A model generated the notes under the pieces. That model was given only the letters and a program-made list of their open reading frames with translations, had not been told where the DNA came from and searched no databases. The translations under genes and the position numbers were made by a program. Shown here one piece after another: positions 26,147 through 35,116 of a DNA stretch of 64,000 bases. The DNA is from Halorubrum salinum. Its GTDB lineage: Archaea > Halobacteriota > Halobacteria > Halobacteriales > Haloferacaceae. Each line of letters begins with the position of its first letter. Position 1 is the first letter of the stretch. The stretch is from the NCBI RefSeq assembly GCF_024494575.1, contig NZ_JANHDO010000001.1, positions 248,001 to 312,000 on the forward strand, in the 5' to 3' direction.

Positions 26147-29100
26147 CTACGTCGTTCGCAGGTGCCCCTGCTTCGGCTCGTACACTTCGCCTTTGGTGCG
26201 GAGCTTCTCTATCTCTTTTTCGGCTTTCCCGGGATCCATGCCGATCTCGCCGGCGCGGTCGAGCACCTCGTCGACCGGCGCGCCCTCCTCGTACTCCTCT
26301 TCGATGTCGGCGATCAGGCCCTTGATGTTCTTGATGCGGTCGCGCTGGCTCTTCGAGGTGCCGGTCTCCACGACGTCGGCGTCGAACTGGCCCGTCTCCG
26401 GATCGACGCCGATGTCCTTGAGACACGACTCGACGATGTCGGTCGCGCGGTCGGCGTCCTCGCGTTCGACCGTGTCCGACAGGCGGAGCCGCGCGCTCGC
26501 CTCCGCGAGACGCACCATCGCCTCCAGCTTCCGGGCGGTGACGGGGACTGGGGCGTCCTCGTCGGCCCCCTTCGAGCGGAGGTCGACGTAGAACTCCTCG
26601 ATGAGTTCTTTCGCCTCCTCCGTCATCGTCGGGAAACAGGAGCGTTTGGCGTGAGCGATGTACTTCCGGAGGAGGTCGGCGTCGATCTCCGGGGCGACCT
26701 CCTCCGTCACCTCCGCGACCTGCGCCGAGGTGAACTCCGAACTCGCCAGCTCCTCGCGCTGCGTGTTGAGTTCGCCGGCGTAGTTCGTCTTGATGATGTG
26801 TTTCGCCAGCCGCGAGTCGTGCTCCGGGTCCGGGCTGTCCGTCACCGTGAAGATGAGGTCGAACCGCGAGATGAGCGCGGGCTCTAAGTCGATCTGCTCG
26901 CCGATCGGCTCGTACTGGTCGAACCGGCCGTACTTCGGGTTCGCCGCGCCGAGCAGGGAACACCGCGCTTTCAGCGTCGCGTTGATCCCCGCCTTCGAGA
27001 CGGAGATCTTCTGCTGTTCGAGCCCCTCGTGCATCGCGGAGCGGTCGGAAGAGTTGTGAACGACCACGCCGTTCGCGACGAAGTTGTGTGTCTCCTCGAC
27101 CGTCAGGTCGTACACCTTCGGGGTTCGTCCGTCCTCGATCCTGGCCAAGATCGACCGGAGCTCCGCCTTGACGGCGTCCACTTCGCTCGCGATCGCGTCT
27201 CGTAGCTCCTCAAGTCGCTCCGTCTCAACGGCACCGGAAAGCCACCGCGAGACGGTCGCCTGATCCACGTTGAGCGACGACGCGACATCCCCTTGACTGA
27301 CGCCGTATGCCTCCAGCGCCGACGCCAACTCTCTTCTCGTGTCTTCGACCGGACCGCGTTTGAGCAGACTCCGTGCGCGCTGTTCAACGTTCTCGACGGG
27401 GCCGCCGAGAACGTCAGCGAGCCGCTGCCGGAGCACCTCGCTGCGGTGTTCGGCCGACTCCGGCGGGACAGTTTCGACCGCCTCTACCCGGCGCCACTTC
27501 ACGTCTCCCCGGACGAACTCCCGTAGGCTACCGAGATCGGTCTCCTCGACCGCAACGAGCGTCTCTCGGAGTCGGTCCGTCACTGTCTGGCGAACCTCGT
27601 CGCTCTCTCCCCACCCGCGGGAGATCTGTTGCTGTGACAGCGCCGTTCCCTCCGCGAGTTCGGACTGCGACACGTGGTACCGGCCGCGCATCTCTGCGAG
27701 GGTCCCCCACGACGGATCGTCGTCGAGCATCGATCGGTCCGCGGTCGCCGCCTCCACTCTCTCCTCGAACGCGTCGAGTACCCGGCTGGCGCGGTGGAGC
27801 GACACGTTCGCTGTTCCGCTCTCGAAGTCGTGATACGTGACCGCGTTGAGTCCGCATTCGCTCTGGTGAAGCCGGAGCGACTCGCGACACTCCGCCAGTA
27901 CGCCGTCGATCTCCGGAATCACGTCCAGAATTGTGCGGTCGCCGTCGGCGGAGTCGACAACGCGGTCGAGCGCTTCCGCCTTTCGAGAGGCGGTGAACCC
28001 GATAGCGCGGCGGAACGCCGCGAGCGAGCCGGCGTCGGTCACCGTGAGGTAGTACACGTCTCGACTCTCGTCTCGCCCGCGATGCTGGATCTGGCTCGAC
28101 ACGCCGAACTGTAAGAGGAGGGTTTGCGTGCCCTCCAGCAGGTCCCGGCTCGCGGAAGCGATCCGAACGTTCCCGGCCGACTCGTCGACGTGTCCTTCGC
28201 TGTCGGCCAGCGCGCGGACGAACGCCGACTTCGCCGCTCGGCTCCCCGTCGAAATCGCCGTCGGAAAACACTTCTCGTCATATCGGCCGAGGTTCATCCC
28301 GGCGTCGAGGACGGCGTCGGCGTGCTCTTTTCCCGTGATGCGGACCGTCTCGACGCCGCCCTCACGCTTTTCGCTCGGAGGACGCGTTGGTTCCGAGCCG
28401 AACGTCGCCCGCGCCGCTCGCTCGAAGTCGTCCAAGAGCTCGTCGTCCGTGTTGGTGAACCGGACGCCGTAGACGCCCTCGCCGCGGTCGTAGTAGACGT
28501 TTCCGTCGCCGGAGAGATACCCGAGAACGCGCGCGGTCGCGGGGTCGACCGCTCCGTTCTCGTCGGGGACTTCGACGCCGGCGCTCGCCGCCGGGATCGC
28601 CCCGGCGCCGTCCGTCGATTTGGTTGGGATTTCTCGGGGAACGTATACCCAGTCGCCCGCGTCGAGCGCGGCCGCCTCGCGCTCGACGCGCTCGCCGTCG
28701 TCGAGGACGAAGAACGGGTGGTCAGCCGTCGCCGTCAGCGACTCACCCGTCTCCATCGTCACGCGAGTCAGCTCCGAGGGCGCGTCGTACTCGTGGACCG
28801 AGAACACGGGACGCTCGACCAGCTCTCCCTCCTCGTCCATCGACCAGACGTCGAGGTCGACGTTGCGGATTCGGCGACCGTTCGAGAGCTCCTCGATCTC
28901 GCCGTCTTCGGCGGCCTCTCTCGCCAGTTCGCCGATCCGTTCCACGCGGCCGTCGGCGAGCGTGACGAGGGTGTCGCCCGTGACGCAGTCCATCTTATCG
29001 AGTTCGTCGACCGCGGCGATCCCCTTGTCGGCGAGCACGAGCGCGCCGGCTTCGAGCGACCACTGCTGGCCGTCGCCGAAGTCGTCGCGTACCGCGGCCG

Positions 29101-30184
29101 CGGTGAGCCCCGCCGCTGAGGAACCCTTCCCGGAGGTGTAGACCGATCGGGGCGCGATGTTTTCTACGTACGAGATCATCTGAGATTTACCCGTACCGGG
29201 GTCGCCGATCAGGAGCATGTGCAGGTCCCCGCGGATTCGCGACCCGTCGGGGAGGTGTTTGGTGACGCCCGAAAAGAGCTGGAGGATCATCGCGAGCTTC
29301 TCCTCCTCGTAGCCGTAGATCGCGGGTGCGATGGAGCCGACCATCGCCTCGTAGATGTCGTCGCGGTTGGAGAGTTCGATGATCTCGCGTTTGTCCGCCT
29401 CGGTGATGTCCATGTCCTCGAACTCCTCGTCCTCGATGGCGATGGAGACGCCGTCCATGTACAGGTCGAAGATGGCGGACTTCTCGTTGCCCTGCTCGAC
29501 CTGTTCGATGTGGAGGACACCGACACAGGTGACGTGGTCGCCGGGGCTCACTTCGCCGGTGATGTCGTCGATGATGTCGATGTCGATCGACTGCGGCGTC
29601 TCCCCGCCGCGGAGTCCCTCGGGGGACTCCTGAATCCGGAGCTTCTGTGAGTCGACGAACTCGGACTGGTCGAAGTTGACGCGGAACGGGCCCTGCCGTT
29701 CACACCCCTGACACTCGTGTGGCTCCTGGAAGCCGCCGTCGCCCTGCGGAATATACGTCATCGTGCCGCAGCGCTGGCACTCGAAGGCGGCCTCGGTCAC
29801 CTTCGGCCGCACGTCGGTCGCCTTGCGGACGATGCCTCTGACCGAGACGAGACTCCCGATGTGGTCGTCGTGGACGCGGATGCCGCGGATGTCGATGCTC
29901 TCCGGGAGGTTCTCTATCCGGACGTGTGCCCGACCGAGGCTGACGTCCGCGGGGAGGTCGTAGAGTCGGAGCGCTTCCTCCGCGTACTCACGCATCTGGT
30001 CCGGCTTCGTGCGGAAGTCCTCCGCGAGGTCGCGGTCGAACTGAAACAGGTCGTCGTAGTCGACGTACAGCGAGCGCTGTTCGTTGGGGTAGTTCTGTGC
30101 GAGGGTGCCGATCTCCTCGCGGTAGTAGTTGCGGTAGAACTGAATGAACCGCTCCGTGAGGTCCTGATTCCCGGCCTGAGCCAT
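26147..30184 (-). CDS. mcm: MCM replicative DNA helicase precursor containing an intein
   Basis: This is the hexameric 3'-5' helicase that unwinds DNA at replication forks. The precursor has 1,345 residues; about 700 remain after splicing, the normal archaeal size. N-terminal domain: residues 1-260, with a zinc site CQRCGT ... CQGC near 137-165. AAA+ domain: Walker A GDPGTGKSQ, Walker B AVDELDKMD (ending at 399), then the intein (400-1044), then SSDRSAMHEGLEQQ and the arginine finger SRFDLIF. A C-terminal winged helix follows (about 1270-1345). The ATG at 30184 begins MAQAGNQDLTERF. It heads a tight cluster running to minD. The TRAM gene upstream is 122 bp away. Confidence 0.97.
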   Translation of the reverse strand: MAQAGNQDLTERFIQFYRNYYREEIGTLAQNYPNEQRSLYVDYDDLFQFDRDLAEDFRTKPDQMREYAEEALRLYDLPADVSLGRAHVRIENLPESIDIRGIRVHDDHIGSLVSVRGIVRKATDVRPKVTEAAFECQRCGTMTYIPQGDGGFQEPHECQGCERQGPFRVNFDQSEFVDSQKLRIQESPEGLRGGETPQSIDIDIIDDITGEVSPGDHVTCVGVLHIEQVEQGNEKSAIFDLYMDGVSIAIEDEEFEDMDITEADKREIIELSNRDDIYEAMVGSIAPAIYGYEEEKLAMILQLFSGVTKHLPDGSRIRGDLHMLLIGDPGTGKSQMISYVENIAPRSVYTSGKGSSAAGLTAAAVRDDFGDGQQWSLEAGALVLADKGIAAVDELDKMDCVTGDTLVTLADGRVERIGELAREAAEDGEIEELSNGRRIRNVDLDVWSMDEEGELVERPVFSVHEYDAPSELTRVTMETGESLTATADHPFFVLDDGERVEREAAALDAGDWVYVPREIPTKSTDGAGAIPAASAGVEVPDENGAVDPATARVLGYLSGDGNVYYDRGEGVYGVRFTNTDDELLDDFERAARATFGSEPTRPPSEKREGGVETVRITGKEHADAVLDAGMNLGRYDEKCFPTAISTGSRAAKSAFVRALADSEGHVDESAGNVRIASASRDLLEGTQTLLLQFGVSSQIQHRGRDESRDVYYLTVTDAGSLAAFRRAIGFTASRKAEALDRVVDSADGDRTILDVIPEIDGVLAECRESLRLHQSECGLNAVTYHDFESGTANVSLHRASRVLDAFEERVEAATADRSMLDDDPSWGTLAEMRGRYHVSQSELAEGTALSQQQISRGWGESDEVRQTVTDRLRETLVAVEETDLGSLREFVRGDVKWRRVEAVETVPPESAEHRSEVLRQRLADVLGGPVENVEQRARSLLKRGPVEDTRRELASALEAYGVSQGDVASSLNVDQATVSRWLSGAVETERLEELRDAIASEVDAVKAELRSILARIEDGRTPKVYDLTVEETHNFVANGVVVHNSSDRSAMHEGLEQQKISVSKAGINATLKARCSLLGAANPKYGRFDQYEPIGEQIDLEPALISRFDLIFTVTDSPDPEHDSRLAKHIIKTNYAGELNTQREELASSEFTSAQVAEVTEEVAPEIDADLLRKYIAHAKRSCFPTMTEEAKELIEEFYVDLRSKGADEDAPVPVTARKLEAMVRLAEASARLRLSDTVEREDADRATDIVESCLKDIGVDPETGQFDADVVETGTSKSQRDRIKNIKGLIADIEEEYEEGAPVDEVLDRAGEIGMDPGKAEKEIEKLRTKGEVYEPKQGHLRTT
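27053..28987 (-). mobile_element. 645-residue intein in the MCM Walker B region, LAGLIDADG type with HTH modules
   Basis: The insert begins at Cys400 (CVTGDTLVTLADG, block A) and ends at VVVHN (Asn1044), with Ser as the +1 extein residue, so splicing looks competent. Block B is TATADHPFFV. LAGLIDADG-type endonuclease motifs are LGYLSGDGNVYYD (intein residues 154-166) and VRALADSEGHVDE (257-269). HTH-like segments lie near 369-405, 437-460 (SQSELAEGTALSQQQISRGW) and 560-586 (YGVSQGDVASSLNVDQATVS). The last lies between the pre-F strand (KWRRVEAVETV) and block F (VYDLTVEETHNFV), which are normally almost adjacent. Insertion right after DELDKMD targets a conserved codon stretch. Confidence 0.93.
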
Positions 30185-30306
30185 TACGAAGCCCCTTCGT
30201 CGCCATCACGTATGAACCTCATGTTCGGTGGAGATGCGTTCCGGCTGGAGCGCGGTCGCGAGCGCCGAGGGCGGCCACGGGGGCCCCGATCCGGGCCGTG
30301 CGGGCG

Positions 30307-30669
30307 CTACGCCCGATCCACGAACGTCGCGTCCGCCGAGGTTCGCCCGTCGTTGAACGAGAGCACCTTCGCGCGGATAACGTCGCCCGTTCCGACGCTT
30401 CCGGGAACGTCCTCGGTGAAGATCACGAACCCCTCCACCTTGCCGACGGCCACCTCCTCGCCGGAGTGATGTTCGGTGAGTTCCGTGACGCCGAACTCGT
30501 ACGTCTCGCCGATGTCGACCGGCGGCTCGCGCTCTTTTGCCGCCTCGTGGGCGCGCTTCGACTCGCGCGCCTCTGCCGAGGGGCCGCGGAGGCGGCGAAC
30601 GACTCCGAGGAGTACGACGAGCGCCAGCAGCGCGGCGGCGGCCACGACGACCGGTGACGACGGGATCAT
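30307..30669 (-). CDS. TRAM-domain protein with one membrane anchor
   Basis: This is a 120-residue protein. Residues about 3-25 form one transmembrane helix (VVVAAAALLALVVLLGVV); a basic, charged stretch follows, and residues about 50-120 form a TRAM domain (IGETYEFGVTELTEHHSGEEVAVGKVEGFVIF), a small beta-barrel that usually binds RNA. It may act as a membrane-tethered RNA-binding protein; this is inferred from the domain. The ATG at 30669 is chosen because a TATA-like GTTTAG lies about 26-31 bp upstream; a GTG at 30693 is an alternative. It is divergent from the helicase gene, with about 200 bp between them. Confidence 0.8.
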   Translation of the reverse strand: MIPSSPVVVAAAALLALVVLLGVVRRLRGPSAEARESKRAHEAAKEREPPVDIGETYEFGVTELTEHHSGEEVAVGKVEGFVIFTEDVPGSVGTGDVIRAKVLSFNDGRTSADATFVDRA

Positions 30670-30872
30670 ACCCGTCCGTCGGTCCGCGGTCACCTAAACG
30701 GTAGGGTCTCTCACGTCGGGGCGGGCCCCGCGGGTCAGACTCGCGGGCGCGGACGCCGAGTCGCGGCTCGCGGGCGGCCGCATGAGAAACGCCTTTGCTC
30801 TCGAAGCCCCCGACTCGATCCAATGCGACACAGCTCCGGTCGCCGTCGACTCGTCCACGGGTGTGGTGTGCC

Positions 30873-33212
30873 GTGAAGGTCGCGGACGCGGTCCCGGAGT
30901 TCGCCGACGCCTTCGGGTTCGAGGAGTTCAACCGGATGCAACGAGAGGCGCTCCCCGGGATACTGGATACCGATCACAACGTCGTCGCGTCCGCGCCGAC
31001 GGCGTCCGGTAAGACCGCGCTCGCCGAGCTCGCGATCTGCAAGACGCTCGACGCCGGGGGGACCGCGCTCTTCGTCGCGCCGCTCCGCGCGCTCACGAAC
31101 GAGAAGGAGAGCGAGTGGGACCGGTTCGAGGAACTCGGCTACTCCGTCTACGTCGTCTCCGGCGAGCGCGACCTCAACCCCCGCCGCGCCGAGCGCGCGG
31201 ACGTGCTCGTGACGACGCCGGAGAAGGCCGACAGCGCCACCCGCAAACACGACTCCGCGCGCTACTCGTTTATCACCGACGTCGACTGCGTCGTCATCGA
31301 CGAGGTTCACCTCCTCGATTCGGAGAAGCGCGGCGCGGTGCTCGAAGTGACGGTCTCGCGGCTCCGGCGGCTGCAGGACCCCCGCATCGTCGCGCTCTCG
31401 GCCACGATGCCGAACGTCGACGACGTGGCGGCGTGGCTCGACGCGCCCGCTGAGACGACCTACGAGTTCGGCGATGAGTACCGCCCCGTCGACCTCGAAA
31501 CCGGCGTGAAGACGTACTCGCACGGGTCGAACGCCTTTGCCGACAAGTACCGCCGACTCTACCGCGCGCTGGATCTCGCCGAGCCCCACGTCCGCGAGGA
31601 CGGACAGGCGCTCGTGTTCGTCTCCTCGCGACAGGACACGGTGCAGGCGGCGAAGAAGGCGCGCGACGAGATCACCGAACGGGACATCCCGATCGACTCT
31701 CGCGGCGACTACGACTTCCACAACGAGGCGAAAGAGCTCACCAACGACACGCTCCGACAGTCAGTCACCGACGGCGTCGGCTTCCACCACGCGGGGCTCG
31801 GAAAAGACGACCGCGACCGCGTCGAGGAGTGGTTCAAACAGGGAAAGATCAAGCTGCTGTTTTCGACCTCGACGCTCGCGTGGGGCGTGAACCTCCCCGC
31901 GCGCTGCGTCGTCATCCGCGACACGAAGTACCACGACCCGCTGGAGGGCGAGACGGACATCTCGCCGCTCGACGTGCTCCAGATGCTCGGGCGAGCCGGG
32001 CGGCCCGGCTACGACGACGTGGGATACGGCTGGGTCGTCTGTGACCACGGCGACGCCGACCGGTACCGCGAGCTGTTGGCGGAGGGCAAGCCGATCGAGT
32101 CGCGGCTCGCCGGCGAGTTGGAGTCGCACCTCAACGCGGAGGTCGCGATGGGGACGATACAGGGAGTCGAAGACGTGATGGAGTGGCTAGAGACGACGTT
32201 CTACTACGTCCGCGCGCAGTCGGAACCGGAGTCGTACGAGTTCGCGACGCTTCGCGACCGCGTCCGCGACACCCTCGACTCGCTCGTCGACGAGGGGTTC
32301 CTCACGGCCGACGACCTCGCGATAGAGCCGACGGCGCTCGGACGCCTCGCCTCGAAGTACTACCTCCGACTCGACACGGCACGGCGGTTCCACCGGCTCG
32401 CGGAGCGGGAAACGCTGACCGTCGACTCGCTGTTGGAGACGGTCGCGGCCGCCGGCGAGTTCGACTCGGTCTCCGCTCGCGCGGCCGAGTCCGACGCGAT
32501 AGACCGGATCCTCGACGACCGCGACACCGACTTAGAAGACGGCCACCGCAAGGTGTTCGCCATCCTGATCGCGGGAATGGAAGACTCGATCCCCTCCGAC
32601 CTCCGCTCCGACGCGTGGGTGATCCGGCAGAACGCGCTCCGGTTGCTCGCCGCGCTCGCGGAGTTCCTCGACCGCTTCGCCGGTCCCCGGGCCGCCAACC
32701 TCGCCGCTCGCGTCGAGGCGCGCGTCGAACACGGCGTCTCCCGGGAAGCGGTCGCGCTCACGGCGATCGACGGCGTCGGCTCCGGCCGTGCCGAGCGGCT
32801 CGCGAACGCCGGGCTCACCTCGCCGGCGGCCGTCGTCGACGCCGGCGCGAGCGCGCTCGAGAACGCCGGCGTGAGCGGCTCCGTCGCGGAGCGGATCGTC
32901 GACGCCGCTCGGGAGTCTCCCCGGGTCGACGTCGACTGGGGCTCGTTCCCGGACACCGTCGCAGTCGGCGAAAACGAGCTGTGTGAGATCGCGGTCTCGA
33001 CCGTCTCCGGCCGCGCCCGCACGGGAATTCGGGTAACCGTCAACGACGTGGAGATGACCGCGCAGACGACGTATCTCGACGGGGAGACGACGGTTCCGGT
33101 CGGCGTGTTCGGACCGCCGGAGACCGACGAACTGGAGTTCGTCGTCGAGGTCGTCTACCCCGACCTCCCGCTGATGCCGGTCAGGTCGACGCGGACGGTT
33201 CGAGTCGAGTAG
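30873..33212 (+). CDS. Ski2-like SF2 helicase (Hel308 type)
   Basis: This ATP-dependent helicase of about 779 residues probably acts in DNA repair or fork restart. SF2 motifs in order: APTASGKTALAEL (Walker A, about residue 40), VVIDEVHLLDS (DEVH box), SALSATMPNV-type motif III (here VALSATMPNV), FHHAGLGKDDR, STSTLAWGVNLPA, and QMLGRAGRPGYD (motif VI). A winged helix and ratchet follow, with a helix-hairpin-helix ALTAIDGVGSGRAERLANAG near 640. The C-terminal ~100 residues resemble the Sec63-type beta domain. The GTG at 30873 gives the clean start VKVADAVPEFADAFGF; the frame is open further upstream to 30795. Confidence 0.9.
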   Translation: MKVADAVPEFADAFGFEEFNRMQREALPGILDTDHNVVASAPTASGKTALAELAICKTLDAGGTALFVAPLRALTNEKESEWDRFEELGYSVYVVSGERDLNPRRAERADVLVTTPEKADSATRKHDSARYSFITDVDCVVIDEVHLLDSEKRGAVLEVTVSRLRRLQDPRIVALSATMPNVDDVAAWLDAPAETTYEFGDEYRPVDLETGVKTYSHGSNAFADKYRRLYRALDLAEPHVREDGQALVFVSSRQDTVQAAKKARDEITERDIPIDSRGDYDFHNEAKELTNDTLRQSVTDGVGFHHAGLGKDDRDRVEEWFKQGKIKLLFSTSTLAWGVNLPARCVVIRDTKYHDPLEGETDISPLDVLQMLGRAGRPGYDDVGYGWVVCDHGDADRYRELLAEGKPIESRLAGELESHLNAEVAMGTIQGVEDVMEWLETTFYYVRAQSEPESYEFATLRDRVRDTLDSLVDEGFLTADDLAIEPTALGRLASKYYLRLDTARRFHRLAERETLTVDSLLETVAAAGEFDSVSARAAESDAIDRILDDRDTDLEDGHRKVFAILIAGMEDSIPSDLRSDAWVIRQNALRLLAALAEFLDRFAGPRAANLAARVEARVEHGVSREAVALTAIDGVGSGRAERLANAGLTSPAAVVDAGASALENAGVSGSVAERIVDAARESPRVDVDWGSFPDTVAVGENELCEIAVSTVSGRARTGIRVTVNDVEMTAQTTYLDGETTVPVGVFGPPETDELEFVVEVVYPDLPLMPVRSTRTVRVE

Positions 33213-33283
33213 CCTCCCGCCTCGGCGGCCGCCCCTCCGATCCCCGCCGACCCCTTAACACCGATACCGCGGCCAGCCGGGGT

Positions 33284-34042
33284 ATGCCGGAACGACTCCG
33301 CGTGCTCGCAGGCGACTGTCAGGTGACCGAACACGGCGACCGCTCGCGCAGCTATCGCGGGCGCGTCGTCGTCCTGATCAAACCGGACGACACCACGCTC
33401 GTCCACGACGCCGACGGCTACCAGCCGGTCGCGTGGCTCACCCGTCCGGAGTCGGTCGTCGTGGAGGGCGACGGCGCGGGCTTTTCGGTCACCGCCCGCG
33501 ACGGCGGCCGCCGGCTTCGGGTCGTCTCGACGGAGGCGACGGCGAGCCGCGCGCTCCCGGTCACGGTGGCCGGCGTGCCCGTCGGCACCTGCCCGGCGGA
33601 CGGCGGGGCGCTCGTGCGCTCGCACGGCGACGTGGTCTGTCTCGACTGCGAGCGACGGTGGGGGCTCCCGGCGGGCGCGAGCGTCACGGACGCGACGTGT
33701 GACGACTGCGGGCTCCCGAAGATACGCGTCGAGCGCGGCGAGCCGTTTCACCTCTGTCTCGACCCGGCGTGCGACCCGATGGAAGCGGCCGTCAGCGAGC
33801 GGTTCGACCGCGTCTGGGACTGCCCCGACTGCGAGGGATCGCTGGCCGTCGAGTTCGCGCCGGGACGGGTGTACCTCGCCTGCGAGAACCCCGACTGCGA
33901 GACGACGCTCTCGATCCCGTCGGGCGTCGTCGTCGACGAGTGCGACTGCGGGCTCCCGATATTCGAGACGGCCGCCGGCCGGAGCTGTCTGGACGGGTCC
34001 TGTCAGATCGCCGGTCACACCGCGGCGAAAACGCGCGAGTGA
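33284..34042 (+). CDS. NucS-N-like (DUF91) domain protein with zinc ribbons
   Basis: This is a 252-residue protein. The first ~95 residues resemble the N-terminal half of NucS/EndoMS endonucleases (RVVVLIKPDDTTLVHDADGYQPVAWLTRPESV). The nuclease half is absent. The rest holds CxxC zinc-binding pairs: CPADGG ... CLDC near 106-125, CDDCGLPKIRV near 143-153, CPDCEGSLAVEFAPGRVYLACENPDCE near 181-205, and CDCGLPI near 218. The later ribbons resemble topoisomerase I C-terminal zinc fingers. A role in binding DNA or nuclease-free mismatch sensing is possible but inferred. It starts 71 bp after the helicase on the same strand. Confidence 0.75.
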   Translation: MPERLRVLAGDCQVTEHGDRSRSYRGRVVVLIKPDDTTLVHDADGYQPVAWLTRPESVVVEGDGAGFSVTARDGGRRLRVVSTEATASRALPVTVAGVPVGTCPADGGALVRSHGDVVCLDCERRWGLPAGASVTDATCDDCGLPKIRVERGEPFHLCLDPACDPMEAAVSERFDRVWDCPDCEGSLAVEFAPGRVYLACENPDCETTLSIPSGVVVDECDCGLPIFETAAGRSCLDGSCQIAGHTAAKTRE

Positions 34043-34048
34043 GGTCGT

Positions 34049-35062
34049 CTACTCCGCCAGTTGCTCGCGCCCCGGAGCGATGAGCCGATCGAGGTACTCC
34101 GCGAGTGCGCCCTTCGCGTCCGCGGGATGGAGTTCGCCCGACTCCAGGTCCGCTTCGAGCGCGTCGTACGCGTCGTAGGTCAGGTCCCCGCCGTACTCCT
34201 CGGGCCGTTCGACGCGAACGGTGTCGAACCGCGGGAACACGTGGTACTCGAACACCTGCAGGACGGGATTCTCCCGTTCTTCGCCCTCGTCGGTCGGTTC
34301 GGGGTCCGCAGTCGGCGGGCAGTACGCGTCGTTCACCTTCGACTCGATGTCCGACCGGTCGTCCTCCATGGAGATGGTGACGCCCGTACTGGAAGACATC
34401 TTCCCGCGTCCGGTCGCGAGGTCGGCGATGAGCGGCGTGTGGAGGCTCGTCGGCGGCTCGCGGTCTATGCTCGGGAGCACGTCGCGCGCGAGCATGTGGA
34501 CCTTGCGCTGCTCCATCCCGCCGATCGCGAGGTCGACGCCGAGGTACGGGATGTCGAGCGCCTGCATCAGCGGGTACACCGCCTGCGACACCTTCACCGA
34601 GTCGCCCGAGGTGATCTCTGCCATCGCGCGCTCGGCGCGGGCGAGGGTGGTTTCAAGCTCTAACGCGTGCAGATCGAGCGTGTAGTCGTCGTCGAGCTGG
34701 AAGTCGGAGCCGAGGACGAACTGGGTGTTCGACTCGTCGAGCCCGTAGGCGATGAACTGGTCGCGCATGCGCTCTGCGGTGTGGCGGATCTCCTCGAACG
34801 AGCCCTTGTCGTTGAGGTAGGCGTGCACGTCCGCGAGCAGGACCGTCACCTCGAACCCCGCCTCTTGGAGGTCGATGAGCTTGTTCGCGGTGAGCATGTG
34901 TCCGATGTGGAGGACGCCCGAGGGCTCGTAGCCGACGTACGCCCGCTTCCCGTCGGGGTCGTCGGCCAGCGCCTCGATCTCCTCCTCGGTGACCACCTCG
35001 GCCGCGTTCCGGGTGATCCGCTCGTGTGCGTCCATACCCTCGACTGTGCGGTTGTCGGTCAT
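34049..35062 (-). CDS. tyrS: Tyrosyl-tRNA synthetase
   Basis: This class I synthetase charges tRNA-Tyr. It has 337 residues, the archaeal size. The ATP-binding HIGH motif is in GYEPSGVLHIGHML (about 45-58), the tyrosine pocket includes QAVYPLMQALDIPYLGVDLAIGG, and the KMSSS loop is GKMSSSTG near 222-229. The C-terminal anticodon-binding part is short, as in archaeal/eukaryotic TyrRS. Convergent with the zinc-ribbon gene (6 bp apart). Confidence 0.96.
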   Translation of the reverse strand: MTDNRTVEGMDAHERITRNAAEVVTEEEIEALADDPDGKRAYVGYEPSGVLHIGHMLTANKLIDLQEAGFEVTVLLADVHAYLNDKGSFEEIRHTAERMRDQFIAYGLDESNTQFVLGSDFQLDDDYTLDLHALELETTLARAERAMAEITSGDSVKVSQAVYPLMQALDIPYLGVDLAIGGMEQRKVHMLARDVLPSIDREPPTSLHTPLIADLATGRGKMSSSTGVTISMEDDRSDIESKVNDAYCPPTADPEPTDEGEERENPVLQVFEYHVFPRFDTVRVERPEEYGGDLTYDAYDALEADLESGELHPADAKGALAEYLDRLIAPGREQLAE

Positions 35063-35116
35063 ATGACTTCTGAAAACGCGGTGAACCTCGGCTCGACTCC
35101 CGAGTCGGCCGTCTCG

